This document shows, piece by piece, positions 44,634-53,732 of a stretch of DNA of 64,000 nucleotides. The stretch is from contig NZ_JAUSUX010000001.1 of the NCBI RefSeq assembly GCF_030813795.1, positions 124,001 through 188,000 on the forward strand, written 5' to 3'. The number at the start of each line of letters is the position of its first letter. Position 1 is the first letter of the stretch. The DNA comes from Desulfofundulus luciae (GTDB lineage Bacteria; Bacillota; Desulfotomaculia; Desulfotomaculales; Desulfovirgulaceae). The notes beneath the pieces were generated by a model, which saw only the letters and a program-made list of their open reading frames with translations, was not told the origin of the DNA and made no database searches. The position numbers and the translations under genes are program-made.

Positions 44634-47600
44634 ATGAAAATTACCGATATATCCATCAAGCGCCCCATGCTGGTGGCCGTACTGGTAACGGTGGCCCTGA
44701 TCCTGGGAGGGGTTTCCTTAAGCCGGCTGACCATAGACCTGTTCCCCGATCTGGATCTGCCCGTGGGTGCGGTGATTACCACCTGCGAGGGGGTAGCGCC
44801 GGAAGAGATTGAGAACCAGATTACCAAACCGCTGGAATCCGTCCTGAGCACGGTGAACAACCTGGACAGCATTAGTTCCACCAGCAGCATGGGGCGGTCC
44901 GTAGTTATTGTGCGCTTTAAATGGGGTACCGACATGGACTATGCCTCCCTGCAGATGCGGGAAAAGGTGGATATAATCCGCCGTTCCCTGCCCGAGGATG
45001 CCGACGACCCGCTCATCTTGAGGATGGACCCCAATATGTTTCCCATTATCCAGCTGTCCCTGGCCAGCAACGACCCGGCCCGGTTAAAGGATCTGGCCGA
45101 CGACGTGATTCAGCCCCGCCTGGAGCGGGTGGCCGGCGTGGCCAGCGTCTGGACGGCGGGCGGCTATGAGCGGGAAATCCGGGTGTTTGTGGACCCGGTG
45201 AAGCTGCAGGGTTACGGTCTGGCTTTAAACCAGCTGACCGCCGCGCTGCGGGCCGAAAACATGAATGTTTCCAGCGGTACGGCCCGGGAAGGAACCATGG
45301 ATTACCTGATCCGGGTAACGGGGGAGTTTAAAAACCTGGATGAAATCCGGCAGGTTGTGATAGATAGCCCCGGTGGGACACCTATTCATATCGGGGACGT
45401 GGCCCGGGTTGTGGACGGGCAGAAAAAGGTTACCCAGCTGAGCCGGGTGAATGGTGAACCGGCCATGGCCATGTATATCAACAAGCAGAGTGATGCCAAT
45501 ACGGTACAGGTGGCCCGGGCGGTAAAGAAGGCCATTGCCCGGCTGGAACGGGATCTGCCGGAGGTACAGTTTCGCATTGTTGACGACCAGTCAAAGTTCA
45601 TCCAGCAATCTATCAATCATGTGGTGCGGGAGATTGTGGTGGGCGGCATCCTGGCGGTGCTGATTATCTGGATTTTCCTGCGCAACCTGCGCAGCACCCT
45701 GATCATTTCCACGGCCATCCCCATTTCCATCATCATCACCTTTGTTCTGCTCTATTTTTGCGACATGACCCTGAACCTGATCACCATGGGGGGGCTGGCC
45801 CTGGGCGTCGGCCTGATTGTGGACGACGCCATCGTGGTGCTGGAAAACATCTACCGGCACCGGCAGCAGGGACTGGGGATGGTGGATGCGGCCCGGGTGG
45901 CCACCGATGAGGTGGGCGGGGCGGTTATTGCTTCTACCCTGACCCCCATTGCCGTATTCCTGCCGGTGATCTTTGTTCAGGGGCTGGCGGCCCAGTTATT
46001 CACCCCCATGGCTTTAACGGTGAGCTTCTCCATTTTTGCCTCGCTGATGGTGGCCTTAACCCTGGTGCCGCTGCTGGCTTCCCGTATGCTGGTGCTGGAA
46101 ACGGCAGGGGAGGGAGAGGTGCGGGGATGGCGCCGGATATACCGCCTTTCGGAGCGCTGGTTTAATAACCTGGACGCCGCCTACCGGCGCCTTTTGTCCT
46201 GGGCCCTGGGCCACCGCCGCCGGGTGATTCTGACTGTGGCGGCAGGGCTTGTTTTAAGTGTGCTGGCCATTCCCCTGGTGGGTCTTGAGCTGATGCCCCG
46301 GATGGACCAGGGGAAAATCAATATCACCATTGAAATGCCTAAAGGTACGGCCCTGGATGAAACCAACCGGGTTTGTACGGAAATCGAAAAAATTGCCGGG
46401 GCCATGCCGGAAGTGAAATCTATTGCCACCGGGGTGGGGTATACCGGCAGCCGGATGAGTGGCGGTACCACCGATACGGCCCAGATCAGCCTGGAACTGG
46501 TGGACCGGGCGGAACGTAAATTATCGGCCGACCAGCTGGCGGAAAAATTACGCCGGGAACTGAAAAGTATCCCGGGAGCCGAGATCAAGGTCAGCGCTCC
46601 GACCAGCAGTTTTGCCCAGGGCAATTTTATCCAGGGCAGCGGTACTGCTCCCGTGGATGTCCGGATCATTGGTGACGACCTGTACGAACTCACCCGTCTG
46701 GGGGAGCAGCTGGCTTCCCTGGTAAGGCAGGTGCCCGGCACCCGCCAGGTTACTTCCAGTCTGGAGGAAGGCCGGCCGGAAGTGCAGGTGCACGTGCACC
46801 GGGACAGGGCGGCCATGTACTGGCTGACCCCGGCCGAGGTTGCTTCCACGGTGCGTACGGCCATTGACGGCGTGGTGGCCACCCGCTACCGGGTGGGTGG
46901 GGATGAAATAGATATCCGGGTAGAGCTGGATACGGCAGACAGCACCCGCCTGCAGGATTTGAACCACCTGGAAATCATGTCTCCGGCGGGGACGAAAATT
47001 CCTCTTACCCAGGTGGCAGATCTGGTGCTGGCCCGCGGGCCCAATGAAATCCAGCGGGAAGACCAGTCGCGGATCGTCTCGGTGACGGCGGAGTTGGCCG
47101 GCAGAGACCTGGGCAGCGTGATCAGGGACATCCGGGCCAGACTGCCTGAACTGGACCTCCCCCCCGGCTACCTGATTGATTTTGCCGGCGAGCAGGAGCA
47201 GATGCAGGAGACCTTCAGCGCTCTGGGGCTGGCCCTGATCCTGGCGGTGGTGCTGGTTTACCTGGTGATGGTGGCCCAGTTTGAATCACTGCTCCAGCCC
47301 TTTATCATCATGTTTTCCGTGCCGGTAACGCTCATCGGGATTGTGTTCAGCCTGCTGGTGACCGGGCGGAGCTTCAGCCTGCCTGCGTTCATCGGGGTGA
47401 TCATGCTGGTAGGCATCGTGGTCAAAAATACCATTGTGCTTATCGACTATGTGAATAAACTTCGTTCCCGGGGAATGAGCCGTGAGGAGGCCATTTTAAA
47501 AGCCGGCCCCACCAGGCTGCGTCCCATCCTGATGACGGCCCTTACGGCCATCCTGGCCATGTTCCCCATGGCCCTGGGGCTGGGCGAGGGGTCCGAGGCG

Positions 47601-47768
47601 CAGGCGCCCATGGCTACGGTGGTGATTGGCGGGCTGGCCTTTTCCACCCTGATCACCCTGGTGCTGGTGCCTGTGGTTTACACCCTCCTGGAAGACCGGC
47701 TGGCTCGCTGGCGGAACCGGCGGGCAGGAAAAAGGGGTGTGGAGCTGGAAGCCGGAGCAGGGCACTGA
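44634..47768 (+). CDS. RND-family efflux pump (AcrB/HAE1-like)
   Basis: 1044 aa, the usual length. Twelve membrane helices around two large extracytoplasmic loops. The proton-relay acidic pair is in GGLALGVGLIVDDAIVVLENIYRH (about residue 400), and IISTAIPISIIITFVLLYF and FSVPVTLIGIVFSLLVTG are helices 3/4 and 10/11-type segments. LVGIVVKNTIVLIDYVNKLRSRGMSREEAI is the conserved motif of the second half. It lies 13 bp after the adaptor gene. Substrate range is unknown; drug or lipid export is inferred. Confidence 0.95.
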   Translation: MKITDISIKRPMLVAVLVTVALILGGVSLSRLTIDLFPDLDLPVGAVITTCEGVAPEEIENQITKPLESVLSTVNNLDSISSTSSMGRSVVIVRFKWGTDMDYASLQMREKVDIIRRSLPEDADDPLILRMDPNMFPIIQLSLASNDPARLKDLADDVIQPRLERVAGVASVWTAGGYEREIRVFVDPVKLQGYGLALNQLTAALRAENMNVSSGTAREGTMDYLIRVTGEFKNLDEIRQVVIDSPGGTPIHIGDVARVVDGQKKVTQLSRVNGEPAMAMYINKQSDANTVQVARAVKKAIARLERDLPEVQFRIVDDQSKFIQQSINHVVREIVVGGILAVLIIWIFLRNLRSTLIISTAIPISIIITFVLLYFCDMTLNLITMGGLALGVGLIVDDAIVVLENIYRHRQQGLGMVDAARVATDEVGGAVIASTLTPIAVFLPVIFVQGLAAQLFTPMALTVSFSIFASLMVALTLVPLLASRMLVLETAGEGEVRGWRRIYRLSERWFNNLDAAYRRLLSWALGHRRRVILTVAAGLVLSVLAIPLVGLELMPRMDQGKINITIEMPKGTALDETNRVCTEIEKIAGAMPEVKSIATGVGYTGSRMSGGTTDTAQISLELVDRAERKLSADQLAEKLRRELKSIPGAEIKVSAPTSSFAQGNFIQGSGTAPVDVRIIGDDLYELTRLGEQLASLVRQVPGTRQVTSSLEEGRPEVQVHVHRDRAAMYWLTPAEVASTVRTAIDGVVATRYRVGGDEIDIRVELDTADSTRLQDLNHLEIMSPAGTKIPLTQVADLVLARGPNEIQREDQSRIVSVTAELAGRDLGSVIRDIRARLPELDLPPGYLIDFAGEQEQMQETFSALGLALILAVVLVYLVMVAQFESLLQPFIIMFSVPVTLIGIVFSLLVTGRSFSLPAFIGVIMLVGIVVKNTIVLIDYVNKLRSRGMSREEAILKAGPTRLRPILMTALTAILAMFPMALGLGEGSEAQAPMATVVIGGLAFSTLITLVLVPVVYTLLEDRLARWRNRRAGKRGVELEAGAGH

Positions 47769-47783
47769 GCTGGTAGGAAAGGA

Positions 47784-47806
47784 AAAAGCATAAAGCATAA
47801 AGCATA
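47784..47806 (+). repeat. Short tandem repeat (AAAGCAT x3)
   Basis: AAAGCATAAAGCATAAAGCAT lies directly after the RND pump stop, in the 150-bp gap before the HlyD-like gene. No function assigned. Confidence 0.7.
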
Positions 47807-47919
47807 GAAAAAACCCGGTGCTGCCCCAGGCTGGCAGAGAGGGCCAGGCACCCTTTTGTAAACCTGTCCTCCTGCCGGCTTGAGGGAAGCCGGGGCATGT
47901 ATTTGGGAGGGCGTTGGAT

Positions 47920-48576
47920 GTGAAAAATAAAAGGCTTGTTTTCATCGTGGCTGCGGTCATGGTGATTGCCCTGGCCGCCGTAACCTCTTACTACTTGTAT
48001 ATGAACCGCTACTACGTCACTACCGAAGATGCCCGTATCGACGGCGATATTTACCGGGTGAGTCCCCAGGTGTCCGGTAAATTGCTGGAGATAAACGTAG
48101 AAGAAGGACAGGCGGTCAGGGCCGGGGATATCGTTGCCCGCCTGGACGATACCACCCTCTCCCCGGGGGCCAACATTGACCTTGCGGTGGTGCGGTCACC
48201 CGTAAGCGGCGTGGTGGTTAAAAAGGTGGCCCATGTGGGTGAAATTGCTGCCCCGGGGCAGCCCGTAATCATGGTTGCAGATCCGTCAGCCCTCTATGTC
48301 ACCGCCAATATCGAGGAAACCGACCTGAAAAAGGTGCGTCCGGGTCAGAAGGTGGACATCACCCTGGACGTCCTGCAGGGGTATAAATTCACGGGCCATG
48401 TGGTTCGCATTGGCAGGGCCTCCCTTTCCACCTTCTCCCTTCTGCCCACAACCAACACATCCGGCAGCTTTACAAAAGTGGTACAGCGCGTGCCGGTAAA
48501 AATTGTATTTGATACATACCCTCCACATTATGTAGAGATAGGAACAAATGCCTACGTGAAAATTCATATTCGCTGA
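47920..48576 (+). CDS. Short HlyD/EmrA-family membrane fusion protein
   Basis: 218 aa. One N-terminal membrane helix (LVFIVAAVMVIALAAVTSYYLYM), then YYVTTEDARIDGDIYRVSPQVSGKLLEINVEEGQAVRAGDIVARLDD, the first lipoyl half. It joins with almost no intervening coiled coil to the second lipoyl half VVRSPVSGVVVKKVAHVGEIAAPGQPVIMVAD. Typical EmrA has a helical hairpin of 100 or more residues here, so this is a hairpin-less form. A beta-barrel end follows. GTG 47920 is preferred over TTG 47914 (GGGAGG at 47905). Partner is the MFS pump next door. Confidence 0.88.
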   Translation: MKNKRLVFIVAAVMVIALAAVTSYYLYMNRYYVTTEDARIDGDIYRVSPQVSGKLLEINVEEGQAVRAGDIVARLDDTTLSPGANIDLAVVRSPVSGVVVKKVAHVGEIAAPGQPVIMVADPSALYVTANIEETDLKKVRPGQKVDITLDVLQGYKFTGHVVRIGRASLSTFSLLPTTNTSGSFTKVVQRVPVKIVFDTYPPHYVEIGTNAYVKIHIR

Positions 48577-48597
48577 TGGAGCGGAGGTTATGGCCCG

Positions 48598-50133
48598 ATG
48601 TCTGCGGATAGGTTAGCAACAACCGGTGAAAGCAGGTTTCCCTGGCGGGAACTGTTTATCCTTGTTATCGGCCCTTTTATGTCTATACTGGACGGCAGCA
48701 TTGTCAATGTAGCCGTGCCCAAAATCATGGCTGTTTTTGGTGTGGGAACGGATGAAATTCAGTGGGTTTTGACCGCCTACCTTCTTGTCAGCGGTGTTGT
48801 AATTCCGCTGAGCGGTTACCTGGGGGATGTGTTCGGTTACAAGCGCATGTACATCTTTACGCTGGCATTTTTCACCCTGGGGTCATTATTATGCGGCCTC
48901 TCCTGGAGTAATACCTCACTTGTTGCGGCCAGGGTATGCCAGGCCGTGGGGGGCGGGATGCTTGTTCCCATCAGCATGGGCATGCTTTTCAAGGTGGTGC
49001 CCCGGGGACAAATGGGGATGGCCATGGGGATCTGGGGCATATCGGCCATGATGGCCCCTACCATCGGCCCCACCCTGGGCGGCTACCTGGCGGATAACTT
49101 CTCGTGGAACATGATTTTTTTCATCAACCTGCCCGTCGGCCTGATCGGCATGTTTTTGGCGGTCGTATTTCTGCGGGAAACGCCCCTGCTTAAAGCCAGG
49201 TTTGACCTTCTCGGATGCTTGTTGTCCAGCGCCGGCTGTTTTGCCCTCCTGCTGGCCCTGAGCGAAGGGCAGGACAAAGGATGGACTTCCCAGTACATTG
49301 TCACCCTGCTGGTGGCCGCCTTCTTTTCCCTGCTCATGTTTGTGCTGTGGGAGCTGGGTGAAGAAGATCCCCTGCTGGACGTGCGTATGCTGGCCAACCC
49401 GGTTTTTGCGGTCAGCCTTTTAACCACCGCTGTTTTATCCATCGGCCTTTTCGGTGGTCTTTTTTTGATGCCCATCTTTACTGAAAACCTGCTGAACCTG
49501 ACACCGACGCAGACGGGCTTGCTCTTGATGCCTGCTGCACTTACCAGCGGCCTGATGATGCCCATCAGCGGCCGCTTGTACGATAAAATTGGGGCAAAGC
49601 CGCTGGCCCTAGTGGGGCTGTCGGTGGTTGCCTTTACGACATGGGAGCTTCATAAAATAAACCTTGACATTTCCACGCACTGGCTGCAAATGATGATGAT
49701 GTACCGGTCTCTGGGTATGGGGCTGGCCATGATGCCCATCAGCACCGCTGGCATGGAGGCCGTTCCGGCCAGGCTTTCCGGGCGGGCGTCATCCCTTAAC
49801 AACCTGGTGCGCCAGGTTGCCGCTTCTTTTGGCATTGCCATTTTTACTTCTCTAATGACCAAACGCCAGGTTTATCATTTTAACTGGATGAGGGATGATT
49901 TTGGCTGGTCCTCCCCGGTGGCTTATGGAGCCCTCCAGCAGGTTAAGCAGGCCCTGGCCCTGTCCGGGGACGGCGCCCTGGCCGTCTTCGGCATGGTTGC
50001 CCAGCGGGTGGCCATGGCCAGCGCCATTGCAGACTGTTTCATTGTCAGTGCCCTGATGGTGGCTGTGGCCATACCGCTGTCCCTGTTTTTAGGTAAAAAA
50101 GTGAAGGTTGCGGGGAAGGGTAAGGTTGCTTGA
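48598..50133 (+). CDS. DHA2-family MFS multidrug exporter (EmrB/QacA-like)
   Basis: 511 aa with 14 predicted membrane helices. Family motifs: motif D1-type MSILDGSIVNVAVPKIMAVF, motif A GYLGDVFGYKRMYI, motif C/antiporter region GIWGISAMMAPTIGPTLGGYLAD and NLPVGLIGM. GGAGG lies before ATG 48598. Pairing with a HlyD-like protein is the EmrAB arrangement. It ends the efflux operon; the RHH antitoxin start is 45 bp downstream. Confidence 0.94.
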   Translation: MSADRLATTGESRFPWRELFILVIGPFMSILDGSIVNVAVPKIMAVFGVGTDEIQWVLTAYLLVSGVVIPLSGYLGDVFGYKRMYIFTLAFFTLGSLLCGLSWSNTSLVAARVCQAVGGGMLVPISMGMLFKVVPRGQMGMAMGIWGISAMMAPTIGPTLGGYLADNFSWNMIFFINLPVGLIGMFLAVVFLRETPLLKARFDLLGCLLSSAGCFALLLALSEGQDKGWTSQYIVTLLVAAFFSLLMFVLWELGEEDPLLDVRMLANPVFAVSLLTTAVLSIGLFGGLFLMPIFTENLLNLTPTQTGLLLMPAALTSGLMMPISGRLYDKIGAKPLALVGLSVVAFTTWELHKINLDISTHWLQMMMMYRSLGMGLAMMPISTAGMEAVPARLSGRASSLNNLVRQVAASFGIAIFTSLMTKRQVYHFNWMRDDFGWSSPVAYGALQQVKQALALSGDGALAVFGMVAQRVAMASAIADCFIVSALMVAVAIPLSLFLGKKVKVAGKGKVA

Positions 50134-50177
50134 CGGTAGGGTTGCCGGGTAGTATTATGGGGTGGGAGGTGAAGGGT

Positions 50178-50429
50178 ATGAAAACTGTAAAGTTATCGAT
50201 TACCCTGCCCAAGGATCTTGTTGACCAGATGAAAAACCTCACGACGAATATAAGTTCCTTTATTGCTGCCGGAATGAGGGAATATGTTTCCCGGGAACAA
50301 AGCCGGCGGGCGATTAAAGAAAGCGCCGGTGCCTGGTCCGATGAAAACCACCCTGAACTGCAAACTGTTGTAGATGTAGAAAAATATGTACGTGAGGTTA
50401 GATCAACATGGCGGCGTGCAGAACATTAG
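50178..50429 (+). CDS. Ribbon-helix-helix antitoxin
   Basis: 83 aa. MKTVKLSITLPKDLVDQMKNLTTNISSFIAAGMREYVSREQSRRAI is an RHH (CopG/MetJ-like) DNA-binding unit with the N-terminal strand and two helices. The C-terminus is an acidic/aromatic toxin-binding tail (EVRSTWRRAEH). ATG 50178 follows GGGAGGTGAAGGGT. It overlaps the PIN gene by 22 bp, the usual antitoxin-first coupling. Confidence 0.88.
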   Translation: MKTVKLSITLPKDLVDQMKNLTTNISSFIAAGMREYVSREQSRRAIKESAGAWSDENHPELQTVVDVEKYVREVRSTWRRAEH

Positions 50430-50830
50430 GCTGCCTGCTGGATACCAGTGCGGTGATTTTACACCTGCGCAATTTTCCCGGGATGAAAGAACTTTTGCTC
50501 GAACTGCTCGATGCCCGGGGGCAGCTTGCCGTTTCAACGGTTACCCTGGTCGAAGTCTGGCAAGGAGTAAAGGCGGGGGAAGAAGGCAAAACCCGCCGCT
50601 TTTTTGAAGGAGTATCAGTAATCCCTCTGGATGCCGAACTGGCAGAAAAAGCGGGTGAACTGGCCCGGTCCTTGCGGGAAAAGGGTTTTACCATTGAACT
50701 GGCCGATATTATTATTGCCGCAGCGGCGCTGGCAGCAAAAGTACCGGTTTTAACGACCAACCGGCGCCATTTTTCATTTGTTGACGGCCTCGAGGTGTTG
50801 GAAATTAACACAATGCTTGCCGGTCGTTGA
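50408..50830 (+). CDS. PIN-domain ribonuclease toxin (VapC-like)
   Basis: 140 aa. Acidic residues of the PIN site are present: CLLDTSAVILHL (first Asp), STVTLVEVWQGV (Glu), IELADIIIAAAAL (Asp) and PVLTTNRRHFSFVDGLEVL (here Thr-Asn-Arg in place of the usual T-x-D, so the last acidic ligand is altered). With the RHH gene it forms a complete type II pair, in contrast to the broken PIN gene at 36875-37054. Confidence 0.9.
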   Translation: MAACRTLGCLLDTSAVILHLRNFPGMKELLLELLDARGQLAVSTVTLVEVWQGVKAGEEGKTRRFFEGVSVIPLDAELAEKAGELARSLREKGFTIELADIIIAAAALAAKVPVLTTNRRHFSFVDGLEVLEINTMLAGR

Positions 50831-50885
50831 ATGGAACCAAATGGGGCTGTAATTCGTCTATTAGCGTGGGAGGGTTTCGGAGTCC

Positions 50886-51647
50886 ATGCACATAAACCTC
50901 CTGGGTGCACGGGTTGATGCGGTCGATCTGGCCGGGGCGGTTGAGCGGGTGGCTGCTTTTGTGGCCACGGGACGCCCCCACCAGGTAATTACCTTAAACC
51001 CGGAAATTTTGTACCGTGCCCAGCAGGAGCCGGAACTGCTGGCCTTAATCAACCGGGCCGACCTGGTTACCGCCGACGGCATCGGCATCGTCTGGGCGGC
51101 AAAGGTGGCCGGCACCCCCGTACCCGGGCGGGTAACGGGCATCGATCTCATGCTGGCGCTGGTGTCCAGGGCCGCCCGGGAGGGCTGGCGCATCTTTCTG
51201 CTCGGGGCCGCGCCGGGAGTGGCGGAGGAGGCCGCCCGCCGGCTGAAGGAAAAACACCCGGGACTTGTGGTGGCCGGCACGCAGCACGGCTATTTCAAAC
51301 CGGCCCCCGTTACTACAGGGACCGGGGAAACAGGTGTGACGGAATGGGACGTGGTGGAACAGATCCGGGCGGCACAACCCGACCTCCTTTTTGTGGCCCT
51401 TGGGGCCCCAAAACAGGAAAAATTCATCGCCCGGCACAAGCAGGCCCTGGGTGTGCCTGTGGCCATGGGCGTTGGAGGCAGTTTTGACGTAATTGCCGGC
51501 CGGGTGGCCAGGGCTCCAGTGTGGATGCAGCGCCTCCACCTGGAATGGCTGGGACGGCTGCTCCGGGAACCGCGCCGCTGGCGCCGCATGCTGGTGCTGC
51601 CCCGCTTTGCCTGGCTGGCCTGGCGGAAAGCGCGGTTGGGGAAATGA
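50886..51647 (+). CDS. tagA: WecG/TagA/CpsF-family glycosyltransferase
   Basis: 253 aa. Transfers ManNAc (or a related residue) from UDP-ManNAc to undecaprenyl-PP-GlcNAc at the inner membrane face. Family motifs: ITLNPEILYRAQQEPELLALINRADLVTADGIGIVWAAK near 36-74, FLLGAAPGVAEEAARRLKE near 103 and LLFVALGAPKQEKFIARHK near 167-185 followed by AMGVGGSFDVIAGRVARAP. An insert after QHGYFKP (VTTGTGETGVTEWD) is not typical. WecB (6920) would make its donor. Confidence 0.93.
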   Translation: MHINLLGARVDAVDLAGAVERVAAFVATGRPHQVITLNPEILYRAQQEPELLALINRADLVTADGIGIVWAAKVAGTPVPGRVTGIDLMLALVSRAAREGWRIFLLGAAPGVAEEAARRLKEKHPGLVVAGTQHGYFKPAPVTTGTGETGVTEWDVVEQIRAAQPDLLFVALGAPKQEKFIARHKQALGVPVAMGVGGSFDVIAGRVARAPVWMQRLHLEWLGRLLREPRRWRRMLVLPRFAWLAWRKARLGK

Positions 51648-51770
51648 TTAAGGCTCACCGGAGCGAGCGGGAGCCGGAACAGGGTAGCTGGAAAGAGGGG
51701 ATAACTCAGGCAGGAAAGAGAAAGCTTTTGTCGAACCTTTAATTAATTGTGGCCATTGGAGGGGATTCAA

Positions 51771-52235
51771 ATGGGAAAAAAATGGCCTGCCGTGGTGGCA
51801 GCCGTGTTATTGTTCGGGCTGCTCGCGGTTGGGGGATATGCCCGCCTGGCCGGGGCGGCGGTTGGCGGGGAACCGGGTTCCGACGCCGATCCCCTGGTAA
51901 GCAAGAGTTTCGTGGAGGAATATGTGGCCAGATATGTACGCGAAGCCCTGGGCGAAAGGCAGGGCGGCGGGGATTTCCAGTGGCTGGTGACCACCGTGCC
52001 TGCCGGGCAGGAGTTTACCGGCGGTGAGGGAATGGAATTTATCCTGCGTTCCGGTAAGGCTGTGGCCGTGGATCCCACGGGCAGCGGGATACCGGATGTC
52101 ACCTCCGGCACCAATCTGACCGCCGGGAAGGCGGTGGCTCCCAACCACCTGTACATCATTCCCAGGGCCGATGGCCGGGGCTTGCGTGCCCAGACCAGCG
52201 TGATTATCATGTACCGGGGTGCGGCCGGTAAATAG
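51771..52235 (+). CDS. Secreted protein of unknown function
   Basis: 154 aa. Signal peptide (KKWPAVVAAVLLFGLLAVGGYARLAGAAVG) then a short helix (DPLVSKSFVEEYVARYVREALGER) and a compact beta-rich domain (FQWLVTTVPAGQEFTGGEGMEFILRSGKAVAVDPTGSGIPDVTSGTNL...LYIIPRADGRGL). I do not recognise a named family. ATG 51771 follows TGGAGGGGATTCAA. It lies between a wall glycosyltransferase and an LCP ligase, so a wall role is possible. Confidence 0.65.
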   Translation: MGKKWPAVVAAVLLFGLLAVGGYARLAGAAVGGEPGSDADPLVSKSFVEEYVARYVREALGERQGGGDFQWLVTTVPAGQEFTGGEGMEFILRSGKAVAVDPTGSGIPDVTSGTNLTAGKAVAPNHLYIIPRADGRGLRAQTSVIIMYRGAAGK

Positions 52236-52276
52236 GCCGGCCGTTATTACCCGGCTGGAAAAAGCGGGGTGTTGGT

Positions 52277-53620
52277 ATGGTTAGACGCAGGCGGAGGTGG
52301 AGACCAAAGCCCCTGTTCCTGCTTTTATTAATGCTTTTTCTGGCGGGGGGAGGCTATTTACTGGCAGGCTATCTCGGCTTGAGCTGGCCGGGATTGCTTG
52401 CCGGTCCCGAGAACAATGAGGCGCAGGCCGGTCAGCCCCCAGGGTCCTTTACCGTGCTGCTCCTGGGTACCGATGCCAGGCCCGGGGAAAAGGTGGGCCG
52501 AACCGACAGTATTATTGTGGCCAACGTGGATGGTGAGAAAAAGCGCATTGCCTTGTTGTCCATACCGCGGGATACCCGGGTGGATATTCCCGGTCACGGG
52601 ACGGATAAAATCAATGCCGCCGCTGTTTACGGCGGGCCGGCGCTGACCTGCGAGACTGTCTCCAACCTCATCGGGATGCCCGTGCAGTATTACGCCCTGG
52701 CCCGCTGGGAAGGGTTCAAGAACATCGTGGACGTTCTGGGCGGCGTGACCATCGACGTGGAACGGAACATGTATCATTACGATAGTTCCGACGGCCGTCA
52801 ATACGCCATCAACCTGCGCAAGGGGGTACAGCGCCTGGACGGCGATAAGGCCCTGCAATATGTTCGCTTCCGGGGAGACCCCCTGGGGGACATTGGCCGC
52901 ACGGAGAGGCAGTTGAAGTTTTTAAAGGCCCTGGCCGGGGAAGTGATGAAACCATCCACCCTGGTGAAACTGCCCCGCCTGGTGCCGGAAATAAACAAAA
53001 GCGTGGAAACCAACATGGGCTTCAAGCAGATGCTGGCCCTGGCCCGGGCGGCCAGGTATTTCGACCAGGCCGAGATCGTCACCCAGACCCTGCCCGGGCG
53101 GTTTCTGGATTTAAGGGGCGTCAGCTACTGGTATGTGGATCCGGCGCAGGCCCATGAGGTGGCCCTGGCTCTCTTTGAAGAGGGGCGGGTGACCCAGGTG
53201 GTGCAGGGGTCCACGGTCAGCGAGGGGGGACCTTCTTCCGGCCCGCCCGCGCGCAGGACGGGGACGGGCCAGCTGGCCGCCGGTGAGCCGGTGGTGACCC
53301 GGCCTGCACCGCCTTCGCCGGCAGTGCCGCCGGTCCTTCCTGGACTGGAAACAAATTCACCGGGCAGCGAACCGGCGACCGGTGATAGTTCCAGCAGCGG
53401 TGCACCTGCAGGCAGTACGCCGGGGCAGGATAACGCCCCGTCTCCCGCCGATCAACCGGGCAACGGTGGAGAGACCGGTGACGGCAGCTCTTCTCCGCCT
53501 GTAGCGCGTACAAAAACGGGTGGAACACAAAAGCCGCCCGCCCCAAATGCCGGAAAACAGGGCGGTGATACCGGCGGGGGCATAGAAATTATCCCCATTC
53601 CCAGCGGAAGTACCAGTTAG
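52277..53620 (+). CDS. LytR-CpsA-Psr (LCP) family wall-polymer ligase
   Basis: 447 aa. N-terminal membrane helix (LFLLLLMLFLAGGGYLLAGYLGL), then the LCP domain: FTVLLLGTDARPGEKVGRTDSIIVANVDGEKKRIALLSIPRDTRVDIPGHGTDKINAAAVYGG near 55-115 and RKGVQRLDGDKALQYVRFRGDPLGDIGRTERQ near 178-210, with the conserved Arg/Asp that bind polyprenyl pyrophosphate. The last ~130 residues are a Pro/Ser/Gly-rich tail. LCP enzymes move lipid-linked polymers to peptidoglycan; here probably the SLH-binding polymer. Confidence 0.93.
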   Translation: MVRRRRRWRPKPLFLLLLMLFLAGGGYLLAGYLGLSWPGLLAGPENNEAQAGQPPGSFTVLLLGTDARPGEKVGRTDSIIVANVDGEKKRIALLSIPRDTRVDIPGHGTDKINAAAVYGGPALTCETVSNLIGMPVQYYALARWEGFKNIVDVLGGVTIDVERNMYHYDSSDGRQYAINLRKGVQRLDGDKALQYVRFRGDPLGDIGRTERQLKFLKALAGEVMKPSTLVKLPRLVPEINKSVETNMGFKQMLALARAARYFDQAEIVTQTLPGRFLDLRGVSYWYVDPAQAHEVALALFEEGRVTQVVQGSTVSEGGPSSGPPARRTGTGQLAAGEPVVTRPAPPSPAVPPVLPGLETNSPGSEPATGDSSSSGAPAGSTPGQDNAPSPADQPGNGGETGDGSSSPPVARTKTGGTQKPPAPNAGKQGGDTGGGIEIIPIPSGSTS

Positions 53621-53641
53621 CATTTACAAAGGTTTCCGTAC

Positions 53642-53690
53642 GCCTCCTGCAGCACCAACTTGCAGTGCCCGCAGGAGGCTTGTCTTGTGA
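53642..53690 (+). terminator. Probable terminator after the LCP gene
   Basis: GCCTCCTGC (53642-53650) and GCAGGAGGC (53671-53679) form a 9-bp stem with a 20-base loop; the following TTGTCTTG is only moderately T-rich. Confidence 0.6.
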
Positions 53691-53732
53691 CTGCGGTGTC
53701 AGGAACATTTTTCTATGCTGGAGGTCATTTAT

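Noticed and set aside
49860-50133. Second antitoxin start at GTG 50130
   Set aside because: It would overlap the MFS pump end; RHH homology starts at ATG 50178, which has a proper ribosome-binding site.
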